5,830 bases of DNA from an uncultured Duganella sp. (GCA_946482335.1 CAMLRG010000271.1:1-5830); one strand, 5' to 3'. Shown: positions 1-5,830, numbered from the stretch's first letter. A program made the numbers and translations. The notes: generated from the sequence alone by a model not told the origin.

Positions 1-1623
1 CGGCACCAGATCCTCCACCAGCTTAGGCGACTCCTTGCCCAAGTGATCCAGCAGCGCCTGCACCTCGCCGCGCCCCAGCAATTCCGAAGCATGCGAAGTA
101 ATCAAATGGTTCAAATGGGTCGCCACCACAGTCCCCGCATCCACCACCGTATACCCCATGCCCGTAGCCTGGTCGCGCAAGGAAGCATCGATCCAGATCG
201 CCGGCAGCCCGAACGCCGGGTCGGTCGTCACCAGCCCAGGCAGCGTACCGCTCGCCATACCCGGATTGATCGCCAGATACTGCCCATTGAACGCTTCCCC
301 CGTCCCCACTTCCACGCCCTTCAGCGTGATACGGTAAGCCGAAGGCTTGAGTTCCAGGTTATCGCGGATATGCACCGGCGGCGCCAGGAAGCCCACTTCC
401 TGCGCAAACTTCTTGCGGATACCCTTGATGCGCTTCAGCAGCTCCCCGCCCTGCGTCTTATCCACCAGCGGAATCAAGCGATAGCCCACTTCCAGGCCAA
501 GCGTATCGACCGCCAGCACATCGCCCCAGGTCGCCTCTTCCTGCTCCGGCGCCGCCTGCGCGCCACCGGCAGCGCCAGGCGTACCCGCAGCACCCGCCCC
601 CGCCGCCTGGTCGGCAGCCGCCGCCACCCGCTCCTTCTCCTTTTTCTGCAGCAGATAGCCGGAGCCCGCCAGCGCCGACGCCAGCAGGATGAACACCAGG
701 TTCGGCATGCCCGGGATCAGCCCCAGTCCACCGATGATGACAGCGGTGATGTACAGCACCTGCGGCTTGGCGAACAACTGGCTGATCACCTGGGTGCCGA
801 TGTCGGTATCGGCCGCCACGCGCGACACCACGATACCGGCTGCGACCGAGATCACCAGCGAAGGGATCTGCGCCACCAGTCCGTCACCAATCGCCAGCAG
901 CACATAGTTTTTCAGCGCATCGGCAAAGGCCATATCGTGCTGGATCATGCCCACCAGCAGGCCGCCCACCACGTTGATGACGGTCACCAGGATGCCCGCG
1001 ATCGCATCGCCGCGCACGTATTTCGACGCACCGTCCATCGCGCCGTAGAATTCCGCCTCCTGCGCCACTTCATTACGGCGGCGGCGCGCTTCCGGCTCAC
1101 CGATCAGGCCCGCGTTCAGGTCGGCGTCGATTGCCATCTGCTTGCCCGGCATTGCGTCCAGGGCGAAGCGCGCACCCACTTCAGCGATACGGCCCGCACC
1201 TTTGGTGACCACCACGAAGTTGATGATGGTCAGGATCACGAACACCACGATACCGACCGTGTAATTACCGCCGATCAGGAAGTGGCCGAACGCTTCGATC
1301 ACCTTGCCCGCCGCATCCGGCCCGGTATGGCCTTCGGTCAGCACGACGCGGGTCGAGGCCACGTTCAGCGAAAGGCGCAGCATGGTGGACACCAGCAGCA
1401 CGGTCGGGAAAGCCATGAAATCCAGCGGCTTGACCGTGTACAGGCTGGTGAGCAGCACAATGATCGACAACGCAATATTGAAGCTGAAGAACAGGTCGAG
1501 CACGAACGCCGGCAGGGGCAGGATCATCATTGCCAGCAGCATGACGATCAGGATCGGTGCAGCCAGGGCCTGCCCGTTACCGGCAATACCCTTCATCCAT
1601 GGCGGCATGTTCAGCGCGTTCAT
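1..1623 (-). CDS. flhA: Flagellar biosynthesis protein FlhA, C-terminus cut by window edge
   Basis: FlhA is the large inner-membrane subunit of the flagellar type III export gate. It couples proton flow to export and docks chaperone-substrate complexes through its cytoplasmic domain. I read 541 codons from an ATG at 1623 down to the window edge with no stop; family members are usually about 690-700 aa, so roughly the last 150 residues are missing. Residues 1-325 hold the hydrophobic membrane segments. The conserved stretch RLSLNVASTRVVL is at residues 83-95, and the cytoplasmic FHIPEP loop follows (about 143-206, ending KYVRGDAIAG). R92, K201 and D206 fit the functionally important Salmonella R94, K203 and D208, as I recall them, with a constant offset of 2. 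Residues about 334-358 form an Ala/Gly-rich linker before the cytoplasmic domain, where the last visible residues are KLVEDLVP. The start has a GGAG 6 bases upstream, only 11 bp after the flhB stop. Identification is firm. Confidence 0.97.
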   Translation of the reverse strand, partial: MNALNMPPWMKGIAGNGQALAAPILIVMLLAMMILPLPAFVLDLFFSFNIALSIIVLLTSLYTVKPLDFMAFPTVLLVSTMLRLSLNVASTRVVLTEGHTGPDAAGKVIEAFGHFLIGGNYTVGIVVFVILTIINFVVVTKGAGRIAEVGARFALDAMPGKQMAIDADLNAGLIGEPEARRRRNEVAQEAEFYGAMDGASKYVRGDAIAGILVTVINVVGGLLVGMIQHDMAFADALKNYVLLAIGDGLVAQIPSLVISVAAGIVVSRVAADTDIGTQVISQLFAKPQVLYITAVIIGGLGLIPGMPNLVFILLASALAGSGYLLQKKEKERVAAAADQAAGAGAAGTPGAAGGAQAAPEQEEATWGDVLAVDTLGLEVGYRLIPLVDKTQGGELLKRIKGIRKKFAQEVGFLAPPVHIRDNLELKPSAYRITLKGVEVGTGEAFNGQYLAINPGMASGTLPGLVTTDPAFGLPAIWIDASLRDQATGMGYTVVDAGTVVATHLNHLITSHASELLGRGEVQALLDHLGKESPKLVEDLVP

Positions 1624-1629
1624 TCTCTA

Positions 1630-1633
1630 CTCC
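1630..1633 (-). promoter_or_regulatory. flhA ribosome binding site
   Basis: On the minus strand the 11-bp gap between the flhB stop and the flhA ATG reads CGGAGTAGAGA. The GGAG core lies 6 bases before the ATG at 1623. This fixes the flhA start and supports translation from a shared flhB-flhA message. Confidence 0.8.
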
Positions 1634-1634
1634 G

Positions 1635-2774
1635 TTACTGTTTTTTGTTCAAAGGGTCCATATCGTCCGGCACATCCAGCTTGGTCGGACGGTCCGGATA
1701 ACGCAGGCCTGGACGATAGGCCTTGATCTGGTACACATACGCCAGCACCTCCGCCACAGCGGCGTACAGGCGCGGCGGGATTTCGTCGCCGATGTCGGTA
1801 TGCTTGTGCAGGGCACGCGCCAGTGGCGGCGCTTCCAGGATCGCCACCCGGTGCTCTTTCGCGAGCTCGCGGATCTTGGCCGCCACTTCGTCGGTACCCT
1901 TGGCCACCACGCGCGGCGCGCCTTTCGAACCATCCGCGTACTTCAGCGCCACCGCATAGTGGGTCGGGTTGGTCACCACCACGTCCGCGGTCGGCACTTC
2001 CTGCATCATGCGTTTCTTCGCCATCTGCTGCTGCAGCTGGCGGATCTTGCCCTTGATTTGCGGATTACCGTCCGACTCCTTGGATTCCTGGATCAGCTCC
2101 TGGCGCGTCATCTTCAGCTTGTTCGCGTAATGCCACATCTGGTACGGCGCATCGATCAGCGCGATGAAGCCCAGCGCGCCGACGATCACGATAAAGCTGA
2201 AGCCCAGCATGTCCATCACGTGCACGCTGCCCATGTGCAGCGGCTCGTTCATCAGCCCGATCGCCTCCTGCAGCTGGCGCGAAATGACCATCCAGGCCAC
2301 CACGCCGACGATGATGGATTTGATGATGGCCTTGACCAGCTCCACCAGCGAGTTGGTGGAAAACATATTGCCGAAGCCCGTGATGGGATTCAGCTTCATG
2401 AAATTCGGGGTGAAAGCCTTGGTCGAAAACAACCAGCCGCCGACCAGCAGCGGCGACGCCAGGGCGACCACCATGACAGCCACGCCCACCGGCAGGCAAG
2501 CCAGCATGACGTGCACCACATCCACCAGGATGCGCGTGACCAGCACGTCCGGATTGAAGACTTGCTCGCGCGTCAGCGACAGCCCGGAAGCCAAAGCGCG
2601 GCTCAATTCGCGCACCAGGCTAGAACCGGTCATCCACAGGCCGGCACCCGCCGCCATGAGGACGGTAAAGGTCGCAACTTCCCGCGACCTGGGTACGTCC
2701 CCTTCTTCACGCGCCTGCTCGAGGCGCCTCTGTGACGCGGGTTCTGTCTTTTCGGCTTCGCTGTCTTCAGCCAT
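1635..2774 (-). CDS. flhB: Flagellar biosynthesis protein FlhB (export switch protein)
   Basis: FlhB is the inner-membrane export-gate protein whose self-cleavage switches substrate specificity from rod/hook to filament proteins. The 379-aa product is full length for the family. It opens with the typical charged N-terminus (AEDSEAEKTEPASQRRLEQA, residues 2-21). Hydrophobic segments lie at about 36-50, 88-115, 145-165 and 185-208. The conserved stretch around NPITGFGNMFS is at 129-139. The cytoplasmic domain follows, with KIRQLQQQMAKKRMMQEVP at 243-261. The autocleavage motif NPTH is at 269-272, the same numbering as in Salmonella, so the protein should be cleavage-competent. The tail (about 355-379) is polar and rich in Pro and Asp, ending in NKKQ. 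The ATG at 2774 is preceded by AAAGGAG. It lies upstream of flhA with an 11-bp gap. NPTH also occurs in type III secretion homologues of the YscU/SctU family, but the N-terminal sequence and the adjacent flhA make it flagellar. Confidence 0.98.
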   Translation of the reverse strand: MAEDSEAEKTEPASQRRLEQAREEGDVPRSREVATFTVLMAAGAGLWMTGSSLVRELSRALASGLSLTREQVFNPDVLVTRILVDVVHVMLACLPVGVAVMVVALASPLLVGGWLFSTKAFTPNFMKLNPITGFGNMFSTNSLVELVKAIIKSIIVGVVAWMVISRQLQEAIGLMNEPLHMGSVHVMDMLGFSFIVIVGALGFIALIDAPYQMWHYANKLKMTRQELIQESKESDGNPQIKGKIRQLQQQMAKKRMMQEVPTADVVVTNPTHYAVALKYADGSKGAPRVVAKGTDEVAAKIRELAKEHRVAILEAPPLARALHKHTDIGDEIPPRLYAAVAEVLAYVYQIKAYRPGLRYPDRPTKLDVPDDMDPLNKKQ

Positions 2775-2779
2775 TTCTG

Positions 2780-2786
2780 CTCCTTT
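2780..2786 (-). promoter_or_regulatory. flhB ribosome binding site
   Basis: On the minus strand AAAGGAG ends 5 bases before the flhB ATG at 2774. It is a strong Shine-Dalgarno match and decides the start. Confidence 0.85.
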
Positions 2787-2860
2787 ACTTCAGGGAATTA
2801 TCTCAGCCCAACGGAGCAGCCAAAGCCGGGAACAGGACTGGTTTCCGCCACTAGCTTGCA

Positions 2861-2890
2861 ATCATGGTGCACTGCACATTAAATAGGCAA
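2861..2890 (-). promoter_or_regulatory. Candidate leftward promoter toward flhB
   Basis: On the minus strand TTGCCT (2890-2885) and CATGAT (2866-2861) are separated by 18 bp; each matches 4 of 6 bases of the sigma70 consensus. Transcription would start near 2853, about 80 bases before the flhB ATG. The palindrome GTGCA-C-TGCAC (2867-2877) sits in the spacer and could be an operator. An alternative -10-like GATAAT lies at 2802-2797 without a good -35. I found no convincing sigma54 or sigma28 element. Weak call. Confidence 0.25.
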
Positions 2891-2902
2891 GTTACATTTC
2901 AA

Positions 2903-3019
2903 TTAATAGGAATTAATGAAAAATATTCGGCGTGACATTTGGTGAGAATTAATTTAATGGCAACCGCCTTAATGCTAACATGCTGAATTTAAAGCGAATT
3001 TTTCTTAATCCAACTTAAT
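2903..3019. repeat. Cluster of seven TTAAT pentamers
   Basis: TTAAT occurs on the plus strand at 2903, 2913, 2949, 2954, 2969, 3005 and 3015. Three copies are part of the longer AATTAAT (starting 2901, 2911 and 2948). The intervals are 10, 36, 5, 15, 36 and 10 bases, a nearly mirror-symmetric layout with a 10-bp pair at each end. About one copy would be expected by chance in AT-rich sequence of this length. The cluster lies just upstream of the rightward promoter. Confidence 0.5.
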
Positions 3020-3038
3020 AAGTATGGTATTAAGGGAT

Positions 3039-3067
3039 TTGCTTATCTTGCTATGCTCATGTAATAT
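3039..3067 (+). promoter_or_regulatory. Sigma70-like promoter for the rightward gene
   Basis: TTGCTT at 3039-3044 and TAATAT at 3062-3067 are separated by exactly 17 bp, with AT-rich sequence upstream. A start near 3074 would give a leader of about 37 bases to the ATG at 3111. The same start would leave only about 16 bases before the in-frame TTG at 3090, which favours the ATG. Confidence 0.55.
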
Positions 3068-3110
3068 CGCGTAGTTAGAAAAATAGCCTTTGTGTAACTT
3101 TCTCAATCAT

Positions 3111-4010
3111 ATGCCTCACATCAGCAGCTCCTCAATCAGCCTGACTCCTGGCGCCTATGTTCTGCGCCACCCCGGCAACGGACTGGCCCCGCTGGCCCTG
3201 GCGCGCTCGCCCGCAACCGCGAATAACATTGGCATTCTGCAAACCATCGCCACCGCTGGTGATCTCGGGCTGCTGCTGCGCGACGCCAGCGATTGCGTGA
3301 TGCTGCTGGTCTCGCGTGGACCTGTGGAACTGCTGGTGAGCGCCTACCTCGAGCGCCCCGACAGCCCGATGCCGAAACTGCGCCTCGACCGCATTGCGCT
3401 CGAGGCCCTGCCGCTTGCACCGGCGGCACCCGCTGCAGCTCCGGCAGGCGCAGCCGCGCCGCAGCCAGCGCCAGTTACGCCATCCCGCCCGATCACCATC
3501 GGCCCGCACGGCATTTCCCTGATCGGCCATATCCAGGCCGTGGGCGACAAGGTTGCCGCCATGGGCGAATTCCTCGGCGACCCAAATGCCAACCTCCGCC
3601 TGGAAGGCTTCCAGGCTGCATGGCCGGACCGCCCCGAAGGTGTAGACCTGAGCTACGGCGTAACGCTGGAAGGCATGGCCCCGACAGCCAACGTATTGAG
3701 CGGAAAATTCTGCGGCACGCGCAATGAGGCGCGCCGTATTACTGAAGTGCGCTTTGACCTGGTGGGACCTCAGGCAAAGGCATGGCGCCTGGAAGGCAGC
3801 GCCCATTTCTCCGGCGGCTATCAAATGCCGCTGGTGCCGGGCATGGCGCTCAGTGGCCCAAGTGGCTGCGAGCACCTGACCGCGTTGAACCTGCGTGCCA
3901 TACCGTCTGCCACTCCAGGCAAAGCGGCCAGCGCGTGGGACGCCTCCGCACGCACCACCGTCTTCAAGGCAGCACAAGCCGCCCCGAAGCGGAAAGCGGG
4001 CAAAAAGTAA
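3111..4010 (+). CDS. Uncharacterised two-domain protein upstream of DUF4214 protein
   Basis: I do not recognise this 299-aa protein. Residues 1-100 form a mixed segment beginning PHISSSSISLTPGAYVLRH, with hydrophobic strands at about 53-58 and 62-80. An Ala/Pro-rich linker spans about 100-127. A second, probably beta-rich part at about 128-265 contains GPHGISLIGHI (131-141), LRLEGFQAAWPDRPEGVDLS (162-181) and WRLEGSAHFSGGY (225-237). The tail is basic and ends APKRKAGKK. There is no signal peptide or membrane segment, so it is probably cytosolic, unless it is exported without one. The phrases VDLSYGVTLEG and WRLEGSAHF hint at internally similar strands. I chose the ATG at 3111 because the longer alternative, TTG at 3090, sits almost on the predicted transcription start; neither has a clear Shine-Dalgarno. 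It precedes the DUF4214 gene by 78 bp on the same strand, so a linked role (modification, chaperoning or anchoring) is possible but only inferred. Confidence 0.8.
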   Translation: MPHISSSSISLTPGAYVLRHPGNGLAPLALARSPATANNIGILQTIATAGDLGLLLRDASDCVMLLVSRGPVELLVSAYLERPDSPMPKLRLDRIALEALPLAPAAPAAAPAGAAAPQPAPVTPSRPITIGPHGISLIGHIQAVGDKVAAMGEFLGDPNANLRLEGFQAAWPDRPEGVDLSYGVTLEGMAPTANVLSGKFCGTRNEARRITEVRFDLVGPQAKAWRLEGSAHFSGGYQMPLVPGMALSGPSGCEHLTALNLRAIPSATPGKAASAWDASARTTVFKAAQAAPKRKAGKK

Positions 4011-4033
4011 GAAAAAGAAGAGTAGTAGTAACG

Positions 4034-4065
4034 GCCCGGCTGCAGCCTGATGCGGTTGGGCTTTT
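4034..4065 (+). terminator. Leader hairpin with short T-run, terminator or attenuator
   Basis: Bases 4034-4044 pair with 4051-4061 in an uninterrupted 11-bp stem (three G-U pairs) around a 6-base loop, followed by CTTTT. It lies 24 bases after the stop of the 299-aa gene and 27 bases before the ATG of the DUF4214 gene. It could partly terminate the upstream transcript, attenuate read-through, or protect the 5' end of a processed downstream message. No clear separate promoter is seen in the 78-bp gap. Confidence 0.5.
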
Positions 4066-4072
4066 GTCCCAT

Positions 4073-4089
4073 TTAAAAGGAGCTTTTAA
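4073..4089 (+). promoter_or_regulatory. Ribosome binding site enclosed in a 7-bp palindrome
   Basis: AAAAGGAG (4075-4082) is a strong Shine-Dalgarno placed 6 bases before the ATG at 4089. It sits inside TTAAAAG-GAG-CTTTTAA, whose 7-base arms are perfectly complementary around a 3-base loop that contains part of the SD. The second arm ends on the A of the start codon. The stem is AT-rich and therefore weak. Confidence 0.75.
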
Positions 4090-5174
4090 TGGCTTATGAA
4101 TCAGATCAGACCGTCGTCACAAACGCGCTGAAAACTTCGTCCTCCGAAGTGTTCACCGATGCGACGATTTCGCAAATCCTGGCACTGTCCAACGCCAACG
4201 GCGGCACCGTGACCGTAACGCAGCAGACCAATGACGCTGCAGCTACCCAGATCGACCTGACCACCACCACTTCCGGCATCGTGATGCTGAACGCAACCGT
4301 TGCCCCTACCGGCACCGACACCGTTGTCGGCGGCGAAGGCGCAACCATCGTCCTGGGCGGCACCGCTGGCGCGAACATCACCTTCGCACCGAAGCAAGCT
4401 TCCGCAGGCGGCGTTGTGCAAGGCGCACAAGGCGGCGTGGCTGACGCAGGCGTTGAGCGTATCGTCGTTCACAGCGCACAAGGCGACAAGATCACCATCG
4501 CCGACGGCATCAACACCAACATCATCGTTGGCGACAAGGACACCGTGGTAGCCGGCAATGGCTACGACACCGTGACCGCAGCCCAGGGCGACAGCACCGT
4601 GACCGGCGGCAGCACCGGCCACACCATCCTGAAGGCCGCTGGCGCAGTTGCCGACTACACCGTTGTTGTTGACGGCAGCACCGCGAAGATCCACAGCAGC
4701 GTGACCGGCGTGGACGTAGCCGTGTCGAAGATCCAGTACGTACAACTGGATAACAACGCCGCACTGGTGTTCGCGAACAACGCTACCGAAGCTTCGATCG
4801 CAACCCTGTACCACGGCATCTTCGGCCGCACTGGCGACGCTTACGGCCTGGAGTTCTACTTCAACGCCGTTGACCGTGGCGCGAACCTGAAGGGTATCGC
4901 CGACGCGATGCTGAAGTCCGCCGAGTACACCGCTGCGCACCCAACCGCTGTGACCAACGACGCCTTCCTGGCCTCGCTGTACCAGAACATCCTGGGTCGC
5001 ACTGGCGACGCAGCTGGCCTGAAGTACTACGGCGACCTGCTGACCGCCGGCACCTCGCGTGCTGACGTTGCAGCGGCGTTTGCTGACATCGCAGGCAAGC
5101 AGCTCGATACCGGCACCGGTACCGAGACCAAGATCGTCGGTGGCATCACCGTGGTTGAAGGCATCGTAGGCTAA
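4089..5174 (+). CDS. DUF4214 repeat protein, probable type I-secreted surface protein
   Basis: A 361-aa acidic, Gly/Thr/Val/Ala-rich protein with no Cys and no Trp. It has no N-terminal signal peptide, which fits type I secretion. Residues about 75-180 resemble a degenerate RTX beta-roll: VVGGEGATIVLGG at 79-91, and GDKDTVVAGNGYDTV at 148-162, where GNGYD recalls GGxGxD calcium-binding repeats. Two DUF4214-type repeats follow at about 239-283 (LYHGIFGRTGDAYGLEFY) and 297-340 (LYQNILGRTGDAAGLKYY). They share GRTGDA exactly 57 residues apart, with an identical 14-base stretch at 4827 and 4998. The C-terminus (KIVGGITVVEGIVG) is short and hydrophobic, as type I signals often are. Codon use is strongly biased (almost all Asn AAC, Ile ATC, mainly Gly GGC and Thr ACC), suggesting high expression. 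A strong ribosome binding site fixes the start, and a terminator follows. DUF4214 has no settled function; an S-layer-like or matrix role is inference. No transporter genes are in view. Confidence 0.88.
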   Translation: MAYESDQTVVTNALKTSSSEVFTDATISQILALSNANGGTVTVTQQTNDAAATQIDLTTTTSGIVMLNATVAPTGTDTVVGGEGATIVLGGTAGANITFAPKQASAGGVVQGAQGGVADAGVERIVVHSAQGDKITIADGINTNIIVGDKDTVVAGNGYDTVTAAQGDSTVTGGSTGHTILKAAGAVADYTVVVDGSTAKIHSSVTGVDVAVSKIQYVQLDNNAALVFANNATEASIATLYHGIFGRTGDAYGLEFYFNAVDRGANLKGIADAMLKSAEYTAAHPTAVTNDAFLASLYQNILGRTGDAAGLKYYGDLLTAGTSRADVAAAFADIAGKQLDTGTGTETKIVGGITVVEGIVG

Positions 5175-5185
5175 GTAGACGACGT

Positions 5186-5830
5186 ATGCAGCAAAAGCAA
5201 GGGGGCCTCGCCCCCTTCAGCCAAAAAGGGGGCCCTGCCCCCTTTTTCCTCTCTATTGGCACGCCCCGCACCCGGGCGGATGCCCTGCTTGAACACGCCC
5301 TCACAGCCCTGAAAGAAGGCCGTCATGCTGACGCCCTGGTGGCTGCCGAGTACGTGTGCCGAGCCTACCCAATGAACAAGATTCCGGCCATCCTGCGCGC
5401 CCATATCGTGCAAGCGCTGCAACCGGGATTGACTACCGACGCGTGGCTGCACGCCTGGCGCCGGGCTCCTGAAGACCCTGCCCTGCAAGGCCAGCTGCTG
5501 AAAGTATTGCTGGATGCCGGCCAGGTAGAAAAGATCGCAGAACTCGGCCCGGCTTTCCTGCCTGGCCGCTGCCGCAATGAACGACACGCCAACCTGGTCG
5601 CCACGCTGCGCCAGGCCGGCCTGGGCTGGCTGGGCGCCTGTTGGAAAAATGGCGAACACATTGAGCTGGTCGCCTTCGCCCCGCCGGGCGCCACGCCGCA
5701 GGCCACCCTGCTGCTATCGGACGAAACGCAGCAATGGCAATACCAGATTCCCGCCGACGGCCGCCGCTGCCGCCTGCCCTGCCCCAAGCCGGATGGCGTA
5801 TGGTCGCTGGCTATCGTGCCCGCGGACGGC
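5186..5830 (+). CDS. N-terminal part of TPR-like protein of unknown function, runs off window
   Basis: The frame is open from 5186 to the right edge (215 codons, no stop). From about residue 28 it reads as amphipathic helices like TPR units: RADALLEHALTALKEGRHAD at 30-49, then AEYVCRAYPMNKIPAILRAH and AWRRAPEDPALQGQLLKVLL (residues 90-109). A segment with alternating beta pattern follows at about 145-215 (GACWKNGEHIELVAF, LLLSDETQQWQYQIP). From memory, similar N-termini occur in large Oxalobacteraceae proteins ending in a glycosyltransferase, but no catalytic region is visible here, so I name no function. The start is doubtful. The ATG at 5186 has no Shine-Dalgarno, and residues 5-22 would be encoded by the two GC hairpins behind the DUF4214 gene. 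The helical part starts only near 5270, and the next in-frame starts (GTG 5339, GTG 5354, ATG 5372) would cut into it. A rare start such as ATT at 5255 cannot be excluded. Confidence 0.65.
   Translation, partial: MQQKQGGLAPFSQKGGPAPFFLSIGTPRTRADALLEHALTALKEGRHADALVAAEYVCRAYPMNKIPAILRAHIVQALQPGLTTDAWLHAWRRAPEDPALQGQLLKVLLDAGQVEKIAELGPAFLPGRCRNERHANLVATLRQAGLGWLGACWKNGEHIELVAFAPPGATPQATLLLSDETQQWQYQIPADGRRCRLPCPKPDGVWSLAIVPADG
5199..5217 (+). other. First GC hairpin downstream of the DUF4214 gene
   Basis: AAGGGGGC (5199-5206) pairs with GCCCCCTT (5210-5217) around a 3-base loop, 24 bases after the stop codon. Only TT follows before CAG, so it is a poor terminator alone. It may stabilise the 3' end of the message or act with the second hairpin. 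Confidence 0.65.
5223..5247 (+). terminator. Intrinsic terminator of the DUF4214 gene, probably bidirectional
   Basis: AAAAAGGGGG (5223-5232) pairs perfectly with CCCCCTTTTT (5238-5247); an inner C-G pair leaves a 3-base loop. A GC core with an A-run before and a T-run after is the classic form and should work in both directions. It lies 48 bases after the stop codon. It also overlaps the longest version of the next reading frame. Confidence 0.85.

Larger units (their letters stand above)
2787..3110. other. AT-rich divergent intergenic region
   Basis: No convincing gene is seen between flhB and the rightward gene at 3111. From about 2875 to 3110 the stretch is far richer in A and T than the flanking genes. 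It must hold the start signals for both divergent transcription units. Within it I see a good rightward promoter, a weaker leftward candidate, a short palindrome at 2867-2877 and a cluster of TTAAT pentamers, all listed separately. The abrupt change in base composition is typical of regulatory DNA bound by nucleoid proteins, but no specific binder can be named from sequence alone. Confidence 0.8.

Noticed and set aside
43..1701. Long open frame on the plus strand (552 codons) opposite flhA
   Set aside because: It is the exact antisense of the flhA coding frame in GC-rich DNA, rich in His, Arg and Gln, with no family resemblance. It arises because the reverse complements of stop codons are rarely used in flhA.
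1557..2735. Plus-strand open frame of 392 codons opposite flhB
   Set aside because: It has a His/Arg/Gln-rich composition typical of antisense shadows and lies fully across the well-supported flhB gene.
3090..3110. TTG at 3090 as the start of the 299-aa protein
   Set aside because: The extra seven residues add nothing recognisable, there is no Shine-Dalgarno, and the predicted promoter would leave only about 16 bases of leader; ATG 3111 is preferred.
3132..3977. Minus-strand open frame of 281 codons opposite the 299-aa gene
   Set aside because: Composition is shadow-like (many Arg, His, Gln and Cys). The plus-strand frame has a promoter, a linker-type domain layout and a downstream partner.
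4101..4940. Minus-strand open frame of 279 codons opposite the DUF4214 gene
   Set aside because: It is antisense to a gene with strong codon bias; Gly/Val/Cys-rich with no recognisable motif and no ribosome binding site.
5171..5787. Overlapping minus-strand open frames at the right end
   Set aside because: They lie opposite the open plus-strand frame with TPR-like helices; one would start in that gene and end in the terminator, with no recognisable content.

Overview
The window comes from a GC-rich betaproteobacterium, most likely an Oxalobacteraceae member (Massilia/Duganella/Janthinobacterium type). This placement rests on recall of gene order and on the DUF4214-type secreted protein beside flagellar genes; no search was run. 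One AT-rich gap of about 320 bp separates two divergent gene groups. No tRNA, rRNA, CRISPR array, transposase or attachment site was seen.

Left half (1-2774, minus strand): flhB followed by flhA, two core membrane proteins of the flagellar type III export gate. They are separated by 11 bp that hold the flhA ribosome binding site, so they are almost certainly co-transcribed. flhB is complete (379 aa, NPTH autocleavage motif at residues 269-272). flhA is cut by the left window edge after 541 codons, about three quarters of the usual length.

Middle (2775-3110): a markedly AT-rich divergent intergenic region. It carries seven TTAAT pentamers in about 115 bp, a good sigma70-like promoter reading right (TTGCTT, 17 bp, TAATAT), and a weaker candidate promoter reading left toward flhB with a small palindrome in its spacer.

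Right half (3111-5830, plus strand): three genes. The first is a 299-aa protein I do not recognise, with two globular parts joined by an Ala/Pro linker. Next comes a leader with an 11-bp hairpin and a palindrome enclosing the Shine-Dalgarno. The second gene encodes a 361-aa protein with no Cys or Trp, no signal peptide, a Gly/Asp-rich degenerate RTX-like middle and two C-terminal DUF4214 repeats. It looks like an abundant type I-secreted or surface protein, and its codon use is strongly biased. Two near-identical GC hairpins follow it, the second a textbook intrinsic terminator. The third gene is an open reading frame running off the right edge. It has helical TPR-like repeats and then a beta-rich segment, and its only upstream ATG lies before the hairpins, so its true start is unresolved.

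The flagellar pair is ordinary. The right-hand trio is the part worth following up: an apparently highly expressed secreted protein flanked by two uncharacterised genes, with several RNA structures between them. A shared function is an inference from adjacency only.
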